From: Nostoc sp. FACHB-110
GTDB lineage: Bacteria > Cyanobacteriota > Cyanobacteriia > Cyanobacteriales > Nostocaceae
Assembly (NCBI RefSeq): GCF_014697425.1
Contig: NZ_JACJRU010000046.1
Location: 1 to 61,280, forward strand
Reading direction: 5' to 3'
Length of the DNA: 61,280 nucleotides
Shown here: piece by piece, positions 41,795-51,234 of the stretch
Layout of the letters: every line of letters starts with the position of its first letter
Position numbering within the stretch: position 1 is the first letter of the stretch
Made by a program: the position numbers and the translations under genes
Notes under the pieces: generated by a model
The model's input: only the letters and a program-made list of their open reading frames with translations
Told to the model about the DNA's origin: nothing
Databases searched by the model: none

Positions 41795-42430
41795 TCAAAC
41801 CTGTTCATTTTGATGCAAACAGCTTCTTAACCACCTAATCACTTCACTTGTTGTTTGCTCATTTGCTCTTTGGAGGCATTGCTGCACAATTTCTCTGACA
41901 TTGGGGAAATACCTGCTTTCTGTAATTATGTAATTTTCTCCCTGCAATCTATAAATTAATAGCTGCTGATTTTTTAACAGCCAAACCTCTGGCACTTGAT
42001 AAGGAAGATAGTCATCAACATTAGTATAGCTAGTAACATCTATCTCAATTACCAAGTCTGGAGGAGGATCATTTAGCCAGTCGATACGCTTCTTACCTAC
42101 TACTGCTCTGGCATTTTCAATATAAAAGCAAAAGTCAGGTTCAATGCCACTAAATTCAGGCAAGCTCATAGTGATGGGCGTAAATGATTCGTATATGCAG
42201 TTTAAGTGGTCAAGTAAAGCTGCTACTATAAATCCCAAAAAGCTTGCATCTCTTCCATGTTCTGGTAGGGGAGCCATGAGCAAAATCTCTCCAGGTCGGT
42301 ATTTAATGCGAGGTAGAGAGCGATCGCCAAGTTGCTCACTTAATAGCTGATAATCTTGCCAAGAGCCTAACATCCTTACCACTGTGCCAGGTGACAACTC
42401 GATTCTTTCAGGTGTAATGACAGTATGCAT
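41795..42430 (-). CDS. Uma2-family (DUF820) putative endonuclease
   Basis: This 211-residue member of the Uma2 family has RYPxGEIxLMxP-like (KYRPGEILLMAPLPEHG), a metal-site strand IEPDFCFYI and LVIEIDVTSYTNVDDY with the catalytic acidic residues. It differs considerably from the Uma2 at 14574. I place the start at ATG 42430 (MHTVITPERIELS); a frame from 42475 is longer but not conserved. Confidence 0.75.
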   Translation of the reverse strand: MHTVITPERIELSPGTVVRMLGSWQDYQLLSEQLGDRSLPRIKYRPGEILLMAPLPEHGRDASFLGFIVAALLDHLNCIYESFTPITMSLPEFSGIEPDFCFYIENARAVVGKKRIDWLNDPPPDLVIEIDVTSYTNVDDYLPYQVPEVWLLKNQQLLIYRLQGENYIITESRYFPNVREIVQQCLQRANEQTTSEVIRWLRSCLHQNEQV

Positions 42431-42740
42431 ATTCGCGTTACGCGCTCTGTTGTGCAGCAAACTGGATAGATACACATTAACACTGTCGAGCAGTTCAGAT
42501 CCCCGACTTTTCTAATAAATCATTCCATATTTAATTTGCAGCCAATGGGCGGACAATATGTCTACCTCACAAGAGTTTGATGTAATTGCAATCTGCAAAA
42601 TAGATGTTTTTTAGCTGATCATTTTCTGCGTCAAATAATATTACACTCTCCTCCGCGCCTTTGCGCCTCTGCGCGCAACAAAAAAAGACACCTCCGCCGA
42701 ATCATCAACAAAAGTGCCTTAATTAATTTATCTCAAACCT
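42431..42740. other. intergenic region downstream of the GH57 gene
   Basis: It contains a CTCCGCGCCTTTGCGCCTC stretch near 42651-42669, a type of text repeated in cyanobacterial intergenic DNA. No gene is seen. Confidence 0.45.
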
Positions 42741-45452
42741 CTAATCCAACTTACTCAAAATCGCACTTACATCAACGCCTAATTTCTGCCCTAACTTTAA
42801 TAACTGCCGACATTGATTAGTGTCTTCTTTGTTAACGAGGCTGGTTAGACAACTGGGAACTATTTGACTGTTTAAACAGCTGAAATATAGTTCTTGAGAA
42901 CGATATAAAGAAATTCCCAAATTTAACTGAGAAGCAACATCAATGAGTCTTTCTAAAAGTTGAATATCCTGGGAGAAATTATCATTGTCATCATGCAAAA
43001 ATTGCCAGAGCGATCGCAAGATTAATTGCTCTAACATTTGCTTGCCTTCCGGGATATTTAACCGACAACGCAGATGTTTGGCTTCTGTGGCGATGGCTTC
43101 TAATTCGACAATTTGATTCCAACATGATTGTGGTTCAGCAATCTCTTGCTCTAGCGATCGCAATGTCGTCATACAGCGATATCCTAAAGCAATCTCAGCT
43201 GCCACTTGCAATTCTTGTGGCACTGCCAATTCATCTCGATGGAATGCCATGAGTACGCCATAATTCTCTCTGTATGTTTGAGTATACAGTTGGTCTAGAC
43301 GTGTCAAAGTTTCTTGAGAAAGTAGCCGCATAATTCTGTGGCGTTCTTCCGCAAACAAGTTTTGCAAGCTAAAGGTATCTTTGCCAAATACCTGCGTCAT
43401 CACCAAAATAGTTTGTGCAGCACTGGCTTGTTGCAATGCGGTAAACAACTTGTCTTTGATTTGGCTATATTCTCTGCGGCCAGCAAACTGTTGAATGCAG
43501 CAATGGAAATCCCAACCACCCAAATGCAGCACGGCAAAGACTAAATTTTCGCTTTCCCAAGTAATCTCTGAGACTAACTTTAAGTGTCCGACCACTAAAG
43601 TCAGCGATCCCATACGTTGCAACTGGTAATCTAATTCATTGACGGTATAGCAGTAAATCCGCTTTTGGCAAGGATGATGCAGTTTACTTGCCATCTCTTG
43701 TCCTGGTAAATTGCAGGTTTCTGCTGGTCTATGATGATTAAACAGCGAAGTAATTGCATAGTGGGCTGCAACTTGCTTGAAGCTGACTTGGGCTGTTAAT
43801 ACCAATTGGCGATAAATTTCGCCACCATGTTTGAATACATCTACATTACTAGGTGCTAAACCCAGACGTTTGATGAAGCCTTTTTCTAGTTGCACTCCGG
43901 CGACATCTCCCGCGAGTTCCAAAGCGCGAGAGGCATAACGCAAAATTTGTGTGCCTTCTGGACGAGAAAGTTCTTCAAAAAACCAGCCGCAACTAGTAAA
44001 CATTAATAAAGCGTGACGCTGCATTTCTAATAAACGCAAAGCATCTACTTGTTCTGCTGCGGTGAGTTTGTGAGTTTGATGGCGAGATAAAAAGCGACTG
44101 ACATTGGCAGATGAGCGATCGCGGATAACTTTGATATACTCATCTCTGGCTTTCCAGGGATCTTGGAAAAATTGTGGCCCGTACTCTTCATACACTTCAA
44201 TTAACTGATCCCGCAGCCAGTTTAAAGCGTTGCGTAAAGGTCGCCGCCATTTTTGATGCCAAACGCTACCTTCACCACCGCAACCACAGTCATCTTGCCA
44301 TCTATCAACACCATGAGCGCAACTCCAAGCGGTGATAGGCTTGAGTTCTACTTCCCAAGTTGGCGGATGAATGCTGAGGTAATGAGCATAGTTGGTTACA
44401 GTCCACTCGTGACGAGGAAATTCTTCTATAAAGGCATATGCCAATGTTTTTTCTGTGCCTTTTTTATGGTGTCCGAAAGTTTCTCCATCGGTGGCTACAG
44501 AAATCAATTGGGCGGGACGATGATCCCCGCGCACAGCAGAACCAACACGTCCGGCCAAGTGGCTGGAACTATAAGTCACATCTGTAAAACCCATATCTCG
44601 TGATATCGGGCCATCGTAGAAGAATATATCTATATATTTCTGGGAGTCGGCAGTAGGAAGTGGGGAGTTAAGAATATCTCCATTTCCTAATCCCAACTCT
44701 TTATTCCCTCTCAAATAGCAACGATAGGGACGGGTGGGATCAATCTGACTACCGCCAACTTCGTACCATTCTGGCTGGGGATCATTTTTATTGGGTAAAG
44801 GACGACAACGTTGTGCTTGCGATGGAGCCAAAATAATAAAACGAATACCTTCAGCAATTAAAGCTTCTATAGTTGCATAGTCTACACCTGTTTCTGCTAA
44901 CCACATTCCTTCGGGATCGCGGCCAAAGCGGGATTTGAAGTCTTCTTTGCCCCAGCGAATTTGAGTGTATTTATCGCGTTCGTTAGCCAGAGGCATGATG
45001 ATGTGATTATATACTTGCGCGATCGCGTTACCGTGACCTTGCAAGCGTTGGGAGCTTTTCACATCTGCCTCTAAAATCCGTTGATAAACCTCCACATCGT
45101 AGCGTTCTAGCCACGACATCAAGGTAGGGCCGATGTTAAAGCTGAGATATTCGTAATTATTCACGATCCCCATCACTTCGCCTTTATCGTTCACTATTCT
45201 GGCAAAGGCGTTAGGACGATAGCATTCATAGTGAATTCGCTCATTCCAATCATGGAATGGAGCCGCACCTGGCTGACGCTCAATCGCATCTAGATAAGGA
45301 TTTTCGCGTGGTGGTTGATAAAAGTGTCCATGCACAGTGACGTACACACCATTAGACGTTCTCAAGGGATCAGTCTGATGAGTATCTTTATTAAGGGAAT
45401 TATTTGACAATGATGTGCCAGAGCTAGCTGGCCGTTCAGCAGCAGAAGTCAT
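42741..45452 (-). CDS. GH57 family glycoside hydrolase with DUF3536
   Basis: This 903-residue carbohydrate-active enzyme begins its GH57 domain at VYVTVHGHFYQPPRENPYLD (catalytic-domain strand 1), with GMWLAETGVDY carrying the expected nucleophile Glu region and FFYDGPISRDMGF. The C-terminal half is a DUF3536-type helical region. GH57 enzymes act on alpha-glucans (amylase, branching enzyme, 4-alpha-glucanotransferase); the exact activity is not readable here. ATG at 45452 (MTSAAERPASSGT) is chosen over 45476. Confidence 0.85.
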   Translation of the reverse strand: MTSAAERPASSGTSLSNNSLNKDTHQTDPLRTSNGVYVTVHGHFYQPPRENPYLDAIERQPGAAPFHDWNERIHYECYRPNAFARIVNDKGEVMGIVNNYEYLSFNIGPTLMSWLERYDVEVYQRILEADVKSSQRLQGHGNAIAQVYNHIIMPLANERDKYTQIRWGKEDFKSRFGRDPEGMWLAETGVDYATIEALIAEGIRFIILAPSQAQRCRPLPNKNDPQPEWYEVGGSQIDPTRPYRCYLRGNKELGLGNGDILNSPLPTADSQKYIDIFFYDGPISRDMGFTDVTYSSSHLAGRVGSAVRGDHRPAQLISVATDGETFGHHKKGTEKTLAYAFIEEFPRHEWTVTNYAHYLSIHPPTWEVELKPITAWSCAHGVDRWQDDCGCGGEGSVWHQKWRRPLRNALNWLRDQLIEVYEEYGPQFFQDPWKARDEYIKVIRDRSSANVSRFLSRHQTHKLTAAEQVDALRLLEMQRHALLMFTSCGWFFEELSRPEGTQILRYASRALELAGDVAGVQLEKGFIKRLGLAPSNVDVFKHGGEIYRQLVLTAQVSFKQVAAHYAITSLFNHHRPAETCNLPGQEMASKLHHPCQKRIYCYTVNELDYQLQRMGSLTLVVGHLKLVSEITWESENLVFAVLHLGGWDFHCCIQQFAGRREYSQIKDKLFTALQQASAAQTILVMTQVFGKDTFSLQNLFAEERHRIMRLLSQETLTRLDQLYTQTYRENYGVLMAFHRDELAVPQELQVAAEIALGYRCMTTLRSLEQEIAEPQSCWNQIVELEAIATEAKHLRCRLNIPEGKQMLEQLILRSLWQFLHDDNDNFSQDIQLLERLIDVASQLNLGISLYRSQELYFSCLNSQIVPSCLTSLVNKEDTNQCRQLLKLGQKLGVDVSAILSKLD

Positions 45453-46020
45453 GTAGTTATATTTAATCCAAAACAAAAAACTTACTTTTACACCGAAAGC
45501 CTTGCATTTAAACCTTATCTACACAGGCTTGCAGACAAAATCCGGTATCGAGGAAAACTATGTGTCTAGAATATAGTCTAATTTTTGAGAAAGCATTCCG
45601 ACTAGAGTAGGAAATCTGCGTTGTCACACCGAGTTTTCTCAAACTACACTAAGTGAGGTTTTTTCCTGGGCAGTGCCAATCAAAATTTAATTGTCTTTTA
45701 ATATATTAAACTCGATTTTTGGTGTATTAATTCGCCTCTAATTTGATACTTTTGCTACGAAAGTTTGCGAAAACGCTACATAACGCAATCTTAGTTAACA
45801 TATTTGTCCTTAGAACAATCACAGTAGATTTTCTCAATGGCTTATTAGACTCTTGAGAGTATCCTATTGGAGTGTTGAGTTATGAGTATTCAGGAGGATG
45901 AGGCAGATAGAGCTTATGAGGAAGAATAATTGTTTGCTCCCCTGGGCTTCTTCAAAGGTTTTGTGTGGCCTCTTTCTCACTCAACATTTTTGTAGGATAC
46001 ATTCAACTTAAAGTAACCAA
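45453..46020. other. 568-bp divergent intergenic region
   Basis: It separates the minus-strand GH57 gene from the plus-strand exchanger and must hold both promoters. A 15-codon frame (45882-45929) is too short to support. No other structure is recognised. Confidence 0.5.
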
Positions 46021-47118
46021 ATGTCAGCTAAAAACATTATTTTTTTCGTGCTGTTGTTGTTTATCCCAGTGTCTTTGGCGGCTCACTTTCTAGAATGGGG
46101 AGACTTGATAGTTTTTATCACAGCAGGTCTAGCTATTTTACCTCTAGCGGCTTGGATGGGTACTGCGACTGAAGAAATTGCGGTTGTGGTTGGGCCGACC
46201 CTGGGAGGTCTGTTAAACGCCACCTTTGGCAATGCAACAGAGTTGATTATAGCTTTAGTTGCCTTAAAAGCTGGGCTGGTCAATGTAGTGAAAGCTAGTA
46301 TCACTGGTTCAATTATTAGTAACTTGCTCTTAGTGATGGGTCTTTCAATGTTTTTAGGAGGAATTCGTCACAAAGAACAGACTTTTCAACCTATTGTAGC
46401 GCGAGTCAATGCTTCTTCGATGAATTTGGCTGTGATTGCTATTTTGCTGCCCACAGCGATGAACTACACATCTCAAGGTATTGGGGAAAAAACTGTACAA
46501 GATTTATCTTTAGCTGTGGCTGTAGTGTTAATTCTAGTTTATGCTTTAACCCTGCTGTTTTCGATGAAAACCCACGCTTATCTTTATGATGTGGGTGTTG
46601 CGGAGGTAGAAGCACAAGTAGAGGAAAGTTCTCATGCTAAACCTAATGTTTTGTTATGGAGTGGAGTTTTACTAGTATGTACGCTGCTAGTCGCCGTTGA
46701 ATCTGAAATGCTGGTTGATACCTTAGAAGTAGCTACATCTCAACTGGGACTGAGCGCATTGTTTACTGGGGTAATTTTAGTTCCGATTGTTGGTAACGCC
46801 GCAGAACACGCTACAGCAGTGACTGTAGCCATGAAAGATAAGATGGATCTTTCTGTATCTGTGGCTGTGGGTTCTAGTATGCAGATTGCTTTATTTGTTG
46901 CACCTGTGTTGGTGATTGCAGGCTGGTTTTTTGGTCAGCCAATGGATTTAGATTTTAATCCGTTTGAGTTAGTGGCTGTAGCTGTATCCGTGTTAATTGC
47001 GAATAGCATTAGTTCAGATGGTAAATCTAATTGGTTAGAAGGCACATTACTGTTAGCTGCATACACAGTTTTGGGTTTTGCTTTTTACTTCCATCCAGTC
47101 ATAGAAAGCATTGGCTAA
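46021..47118 (+). CDS. cax: calcium/proton exchanger (CAX family)
   Basis: This 365-residue integral membrane antiporter has about 11 helices. The two signature alpha-repeats are present: LLNATFGNATELIIALVALK (repeat 1) and VGNAAEHATAVTVAMKDKMD (repeat 2), each with the cation-binding Glu in GNATE/GNAAE. An acidic linker (VGVAEVEAQVEESS) separates the halves. It should export Ca2+ in exchange for H+. The start is ATG 46021, and a HIP1-based terminator follows the stop. Confidence 0.92.
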   Translation: MSAKNIIFFVLLLFIPVSLAAHFLEWGDLIVFITAGLAILPLAAWMGTATEEIAVVVGPTLGGLLNATFGNATELIIALVALKAGLVNVVKASITGSIISNLLLVMGLSMFLGGIRHKEQTFQPIVARVNASSMNLAVIAILLPTAMNYTSQGIGEKTVQDLSLAVAVVLILVYALTLLFSMKTHAYLYDVGVAEVEAQVEESSHAKPNVLLWSGVLLVCTLLVAVESEMLVDTLEVATSQLGLSALFTGVILVPIVGNAAEHATAVTVAMKDKMDLSVSVAVGSSMQIALFVAPVLVIAGWFFGQPMDLDFNPFELVAVAVSVLIANSISSDGKSNWLEGTLLLAAYTVLGFAFYFHPVIESIG

Positions 47119-47129
47119 AGATAGCTATC

Positions 47130-47170
47130 AAAAGCGATCGCTTGTTACCTTGATGCAGCGATCGCTTTTT
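47130..47170 (+). terminator. terminator made of two HIP1 octamers
   Basis: AAAAGCGATCGCT (47130-47142) is the exact reverse complement of AGCGATCGCTTTT (47157-47169), with a 14-base loop, and is followed by one more T. It lies 12 bases after the exchanger stop codon and fits a rho-independent terminator. No gene is seen in the following 47171-47450. Confidence 0.75.
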
Positions 47171-47450
47171 ACTTAAAACTAGATTTAATATTAATTTTGT
47201 TCGCTACGATACCTTAATTTAGTATCTTCATCAAGTCTAAAAAATCAAATTTATTTTCTTATTAAAATCTTCTTAACTAATAAAAAATCGTTGAATATAG
47301 CCTAAATTTGAGAAGTATCTCAAAAAGGCGATCGCAGCATTTTATTAACAAAGCCATCTCATACTTTTTGATTTTTTATAAAACACCATTCCGGAAAAAG
47401 CATAATTTTGCTGTCAAAGGAAATATGGGTGTTAATAACATCAAAAAAAC

Positions 47451-48050
47451 ATGAGTGATATTGTCCTGCTGATGACGGGCGTGTTAATTGCACAGCAACC
47501 ATCTCCGTCTCATTTAGCCCAGCAGCCTGTAATTCAGCTAGACAATGGCGTGCATAAAACACCACAGGGGCAGATATCTCAATCAAATTTAGATGCAAAT
47601 AACACGCCTTCTGAATTCATGCAGCTGCAAGAAAATTCTTCTGCTACGCTAGTAGCTTTTAATTCTGAATCTCCAAACAATCTTGTTAAAAATACCGATA
47701 AAAACCCTAATCAAGATTTATATAGTCTATCGGAATTCAAAAATTTTCAGCCTGTAAAAGTTAAATTTCCTCGCGCCCAACGCTTGGCTCAATTAGTTAA
47801 TGATGATACAACTCTTTTAGCCAGATATCAAAGAGCTACTGGCAGAACTGTACCCAATCTCCGCTTTGGTAACTCTGGTTTAGCTGTGAGAGTATTACAA
47901 AAGCTATTAATATCTAACGGCTATGCTATTCGGGTAGATGGAGTTTATGGTGCAGTTACAGAAACTGCTGTGAAAGCATTTCAAAGTAGCCGCAATATTA
48001 CAGCTGATGGTGTAGTCGGCCCGAGAACTTGGTTACATCTGACAAGATAG
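47451..48050 (+). CDS. peptidoglycan-binding domain protein
   Basis: This 199-residue protein has a hydrophobic start (MSDIVLLMTGVLIAQQ), a low-complexity Gln/Ser/Asn region of about 100 residues and a C-terminal PG_binding_1 domain. The domain reads LRFGNSGLAVRVLQKLLISN, VDGVYGAVTETAVKAFQ and TADGVVGPRTWLHL, the classic three-helix pattern. It probably sits at the cell wall. No catalytic domain is attached. Confidence 0.8.
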   Translation: MSDIVLLMTGVLIAQQPSPSHLAQQPVIQLDNGVHKTPQGQISQSNLDANNTPSEFMQLQENSSATLVAFNSESPNNLVKNTDKNPNQDLYSLSEFKNFQPVKVKFPRAQRLAQLVNDDTTLLARYQRATGRTVPNLRFGNSGLAVRVLQKLLISNGYAIRVDGVYGAVTETAVKAFQSSRNITADGVVGPRTWLHLTR

Positions 48051-48062
48051 GGTCAAAAAGTC

Positions 48063-48115
48063 AAAAGGTAAAAATTAAAAGGCAAAAGCTGGCTGATTTT
48101 TGACTTTTACCTTTT
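48063..48115. terminator. A/T-rich inverted repeat between converging genes
   Basis: AAAAGGTAAAA (48063-48073) is the reverse complement of TTTTACCTTTT (48105-48115). Surrounding GTCAAAA/TTTTGAC copies extend the similarity. It separates the peptidoglycan-binding gene from susA and could terminate both. Confidence 0.45.
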
Positions 48116-48133
48116 AACTTTTGTCTTGACTAA

Positions 48134-50554
48134 TTACCGATATTTATGTTGCTCTAATAACTGTTGCGCTCTGGGTTTGTAGATTAAATAAAACAAACTT
48201 TCTAGATAGCGCAATAAGTCTTCCCGATTTTCTTGGGAAGTAAAGTTCCAAAAACCATAAATTCGTGCCAAAGTTAGCAGCTTGTTGGTATGAATTTTCC
48301 AAGTGTAAGTACTGTAAACTCTTTCAATGCCTTTTTGGGAAATTGCTTGCCAATAATTAGGATTTTGTTCACATTTGGCAACAAAATCGAGAATTATTGT
48401 GGCTGTTGCTTCTAAATTGGTAGGGTTAATATAAAAGCCATTGACTTTATCTTGAATGATTTCTAAAGGGCCACCAAATTGAGTGGCAAAAGTGGGTAGT
48501 CCAGAAATCATCGCTTCTAAAATTGTTAAACCAAAAGCTTCAAATAAAGCAGGTTGCACAAAAATTCCTTGACGGTCAGCAATAACGCGATAAATTTCAC
48601 CAGAATCACTTTTTGATAAGCGCACGCCTAACCAGCGAATTTTGCCATGTAAATTGTATTCATCAATGATGTGATATAGTTTGATGATTTCGTCGCGTTC
48701 TTCGTTGTCGCTGGTTTCTTCTGTGCGTAATTTACCTGCAACTAAAATTAAGTTGAAATGTTCTTGCAAATCTTTACTTTGACCAAAGCATTCGGCTAAA
48801 CCAGTCAAATTTTTAATCCGGTCGAGACGCGCCATTGAAAAAAGTGGGCGTTTGTTGGGGTCGTCGAGTTTGCCGAAAATTTGGCTAGGATCTTCTAGTG
48901 TAAACAGAGTTTCTGCCAAGCGATCGCGATCGCTTTGGACTCTTTCTTGAGTCCGCGTGTAGGGAAAGTAGTAACTCTCGTTTACCCCAGGCGGGACAAC
49001 GTTAAATTTGGGACTAAATAATTCAATGCCATTCACCACATGATACAACTCTGGCATGGTGAAGCATTTATAAGATTCATACTGCCCAACACTATCAGGT
49101 GTACCGACAATTTCTTGGTAGGTGCTGCTGACGACAAAGTTAGCAGCATTCATAGCAATCAAATCAGCCGTAAATTGTAGAGAAAAATGATATTTATCTT
49201 CTAAATCTTGCCAGTAGAGGTTACTGAACAAATATTTAGATTTTTCTAAAGCGTGGGCGATGTTGCATTGGGTAACTTTCATCCGGCGCGCCAAGAGAAA
49301 GGCGACTAAATTACCATCGGTGTAATTACCCACAATTAAATCGGGTTTACCGTGGAATTCAGCTAACAGTTCTCGTTCTGAGTCGATGGCGTAGGTTTCT
49401 AAATAAGGCCAAAACTCAAATCGAGAAATCCAATTTTGCGTCATGTTGGGATTAAATTCCCGCAATGGTACACGCAAAATCCAAGCGTTATCTGTACCGT
49501 AGACTTTTTCTAGCCTTTGGTTACACAACGTCCCATCGCTATTCGGAATCAATCGGGTGAGAATAATGACTTTGGGTCTGACGTTCAGTCCTTCTAAACC
49601 AGCGAGTAAGACATCTTCTTGCAATTGTTTTTCTAAATTTCTGGCTTGGTCAAGTACATAAACCACCTGACCACCTGTGTCCGGTCTTCCTAAAACCCCT
49701 TCTTGACCAAACCAACCGTGTGCTGATACTAAGACAATTCTAAATATAATCGGCACACGCGAAATAAAAGCTTCTAGGGTTTGGGGATCGGGCGAGTCAA
49801 TTAATTCATCTAAAATATTGAGAGTTTCTTGGACGCGGTAGGCTGTGTTTCCCCAACCGGGTTCAAAACCCATCGTTTGCAATTGAAAGCGAAATTCGTC
49901 GTATGGTACATCATTAGATAGATCGCTGACAAATGCGATCGCTTTTTTGACTTGTTGAGAAAGTTGCTGCTGTGATTGAATCCGATTGTTAATTAGTAAT
50001 TGAACACCGTTGTATTGGTGCAGGCGCAAGAAATTAAATAAGCTTTCTAACCATTGTTTAGGGTCTTGAAAGAGTTTGCTGGATAGATAGCGGTTGAGAT
50101 ACTGTAAACCTTTGCCAATATTTTTTGGGTCGCGGATAGTTGGTGTGTAGTCATAAAACGGCCCAAAGTCTAATTCTAACAAGTCGCCTTCATGGGGATG
50201 ATATTTATTTACCAGGCGATCGCGCAAATCCAAAAGTTCTTGTACACTCATTGCTTCAAAGCTTAAATCTGCCGTTAAGCGATAAACTTCTTGGCTAGCG
50301 ATTTGAGGGCGAATAATAAAACAAAGATTTGAGTCTTCTAGAATAATTTCTTGAGTGTAATAGATGAGTTTGCTTAAAGATGAAAAACTGGATAATTTTT
50401 CAGACTTCTGTTGTTTAGCGCAAAATTCACTATATGCCAACTGTATGTCATTTCGCAGCAAATAGTTTTTTTCGTGGTTTCGTAACTGACTTATGAAGGA
50501 ACGTAAATCATTCTTTTCTTCACTCTCTAGAACTGCTTGGATTAATTCAGACAT
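48134..50554 (-). CDS. susA: sucrose synthase
   Basis: This 806-residue GT4-family enzyme catalyses sucrose + UDP (or ADP) to nucleotide-glucose + fructose, reversibly. The N-terminal cellular-targeting-like region is followed by the GT-B core: SAHGWFGQEGVLGRPDTGGQ (substrate loop), MARLDRIKNLTGLAECFG, LVAGKLR and EAFGLTILEAMISGLPTFAT (E-x7-E donor site). ATG at 50554 has GAGGTG just upstream and gives the same 806-residue length as known Anabaena enzymes; a longer frame from 50605 is not conserved. In heterocystous species it supplies sugar breakdown linked to nitrogen fixation. Confidence 0.95.
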   Translation of the reverse strand: MSELIQAVLESEEKNDLRSFISQLRNHEKNYLLRNDIQLAYSEFCAKQQKSEKLSSFSSLSKLIYYTQEIILEDSNLCFIIRPQIASQEVYRLTADLSFEAMSVQELLDLRDRLVNKYHPHEGDLLELDFGPFYDYTPTIRDPKNIGKGLQYLNRYLSSKLFQDPKQWLESLFNFLRLHQYNGVQLLINNRIQSQQQLSQQVKKAIAFVSDLSNDVPYDEFRFQLQTMGFEPGWGNTAYRVQETLNILDELIDSPDPQTLEAFISRVPIIFRIVLVSAHGWFGQEGVLGRPDTGGQVVYVLDQARNLEKQLQEDVLLAGLEGLNVRPKVIILTRLIPNSDGTLCNQRLEKVYGTDNAWILRVPLREFNPNMTQNWISRFEFWPYLETYAIDSERELLAEFHGKPDLIVGNYTDGNLVAFLLARRMKVTQCNIAHALEKSKYLFSNLYWQDLEDKYHFSLQFTADLIAMNAANFVVSSTYQEIVGTPDSVGQYESYKCFTMPELYHVVNGIELFSPKFNVVPPGVNESYYFPYTRTQERVQSDRDRLAETLFTLEDPSQIFGKLDDPNKRPLFSMARLDRIKNLTGLAECFGQSKDLQEHFNLILVAGKLRTEETSDNEERDEIIKLYHIIDEYNLHGKIRWLGVRLSKSDSGEIYRVIADRQGIFVQPALFEAFGLTILEAMISGLPTFATQFGGPLEIIQDKVNGFYINPTNLEATATIILDFVAKCEQNPNYWQAISQKGIERVYSTYTWKIHTNKLLTLARIYGFWNFTSQENREDLLRYLESLFYLIYKPRAQQLLEQHKYR

Positions 50555-50939
50555 ATCCACCTCAAACAAAGTATGTCCAAACACGAATAAACACAGATAA
50601 AACATTTCTATCTGTGTTTTGTTTGTAGTTCTTAATTCGTGTTCTTATTTACATAAGTTAGCGAGAACTCAGTATAATTCCCTCTAACTAAAGGAGTACA
50701 ATTTTCCTGACCTTTGGCAGATTAAAAATAGATAATGTTTGCTTTGCCTTGAGCATAAATTATTTAGATATTTTCTATATAGTTTAGGACGGCTATAATT
50801 ATTTATATCTTTGTTAAAATTACAGATAATCCATCAACAAAAATAAATATAGATGCTAGTAAGTCAATCAATATTTTGAACTTCAATCAAATAAAATAAA
50901 CTTTTTGCCTGATGTTGAATAACTCAAATTTGCCCTGGC
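50555..50939. other. intergenic region upstream of susA
   Basis: This is AT-rich DNA between susA (-) and the small + strand gene at 50980. It should hold the susA promoter. No additional gene is recognised. Confidence 0.45.
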
Positions 50940-50945
50940 TATAAT
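50915..50945 (+). promoter_or_regulatory. predicted promoter of the 38-aa gene
   Basis: TTGAAT (50915-50920) and a perfect TATAAT (50940-50945) are 19 bases apart, slightly long spacing, and end 34 bases before the ATG at 50980. Confidence 0.4.
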
Positions 50946-50979
50946 TACACACACAAGTAATTTAACCAGGGTTGTGTAT

Positions 50980-51096
50980 ATGCAAGACCATTCACATAAG
51001 TTAACAACTTCTGACCACAGCATAGGCAACATGATGATTATCTCGTTGCTTGTATTCTGTGGTATGACTTTTATTTTCCTTTTAGGACTTTTCTAG
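50980..51096 (+). CDS. 38-residue single-helix membrane protein
   Basis: A His-rich soluble start (MQDHSHKLTTSDHSIG) is followed by one membrane helix (MMIISLLVFCGMTFIFLLGLF) and TAG. It has its own TATAAT box upstream and a perfect hairpin with a T tail 30 bases after the stop, so it looks like an independent transcription unit. It is not recognised. It lies tail-to-tail with the cytochrome oxidase operon, and a role as a small oxidase subunit is possible but unproven. Confidence 0.6.
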   Translation: MQDHSHKLTTSDHSIGNMMIISLLVFCGMTFIFLLGLF

Positions 51097-51125
51097 TGGT
51101 GATTTTTGAGTTCAAACAAATTATG

Positions 51126-51158
51126 GGGAAGCAGAAGGATAAACTTGCTTCCCTTTTT
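51126..51158 (+). terminator. terminator of the 38-aa gene
   Basis: GGGAAGCA (51126-51133) and TGCTTCCC (51146-51153) pair perfectly and are followed by TTTTT (51154-51158), a textbook rho-independent terminator on the + strand. Confidence 0.75.
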
Positions 51159-51164
51159 AATATG

Positions 51165-51188
51165 AAAAAAAACCCCCCGAAGGAGGTT
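51165..51188 (-). terminator. terminator of the coxBAC operon
   Basis: Read on the minus strand, AACCTCC-TTCG-GGGGGTT forms a seven-pair stem capped by a UUCG tetraloop and is followed by TTTTTT. It lies 47 bases after the coxC stop. Confidence 0.8.
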
Positions 51189-51234
51189 AGTTTAGTTATT
51201 CGCGTGGAGTGAACAACTTATCAATCATAAATAC

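Noticed and set aside
45882..45929. 15-codon frame MSIQEDEADRAYEEE upstream of the calcium exchanger
   Set aside because: It is too short, has no supporting signal, and could be chance in a 568-bp intergenic region.
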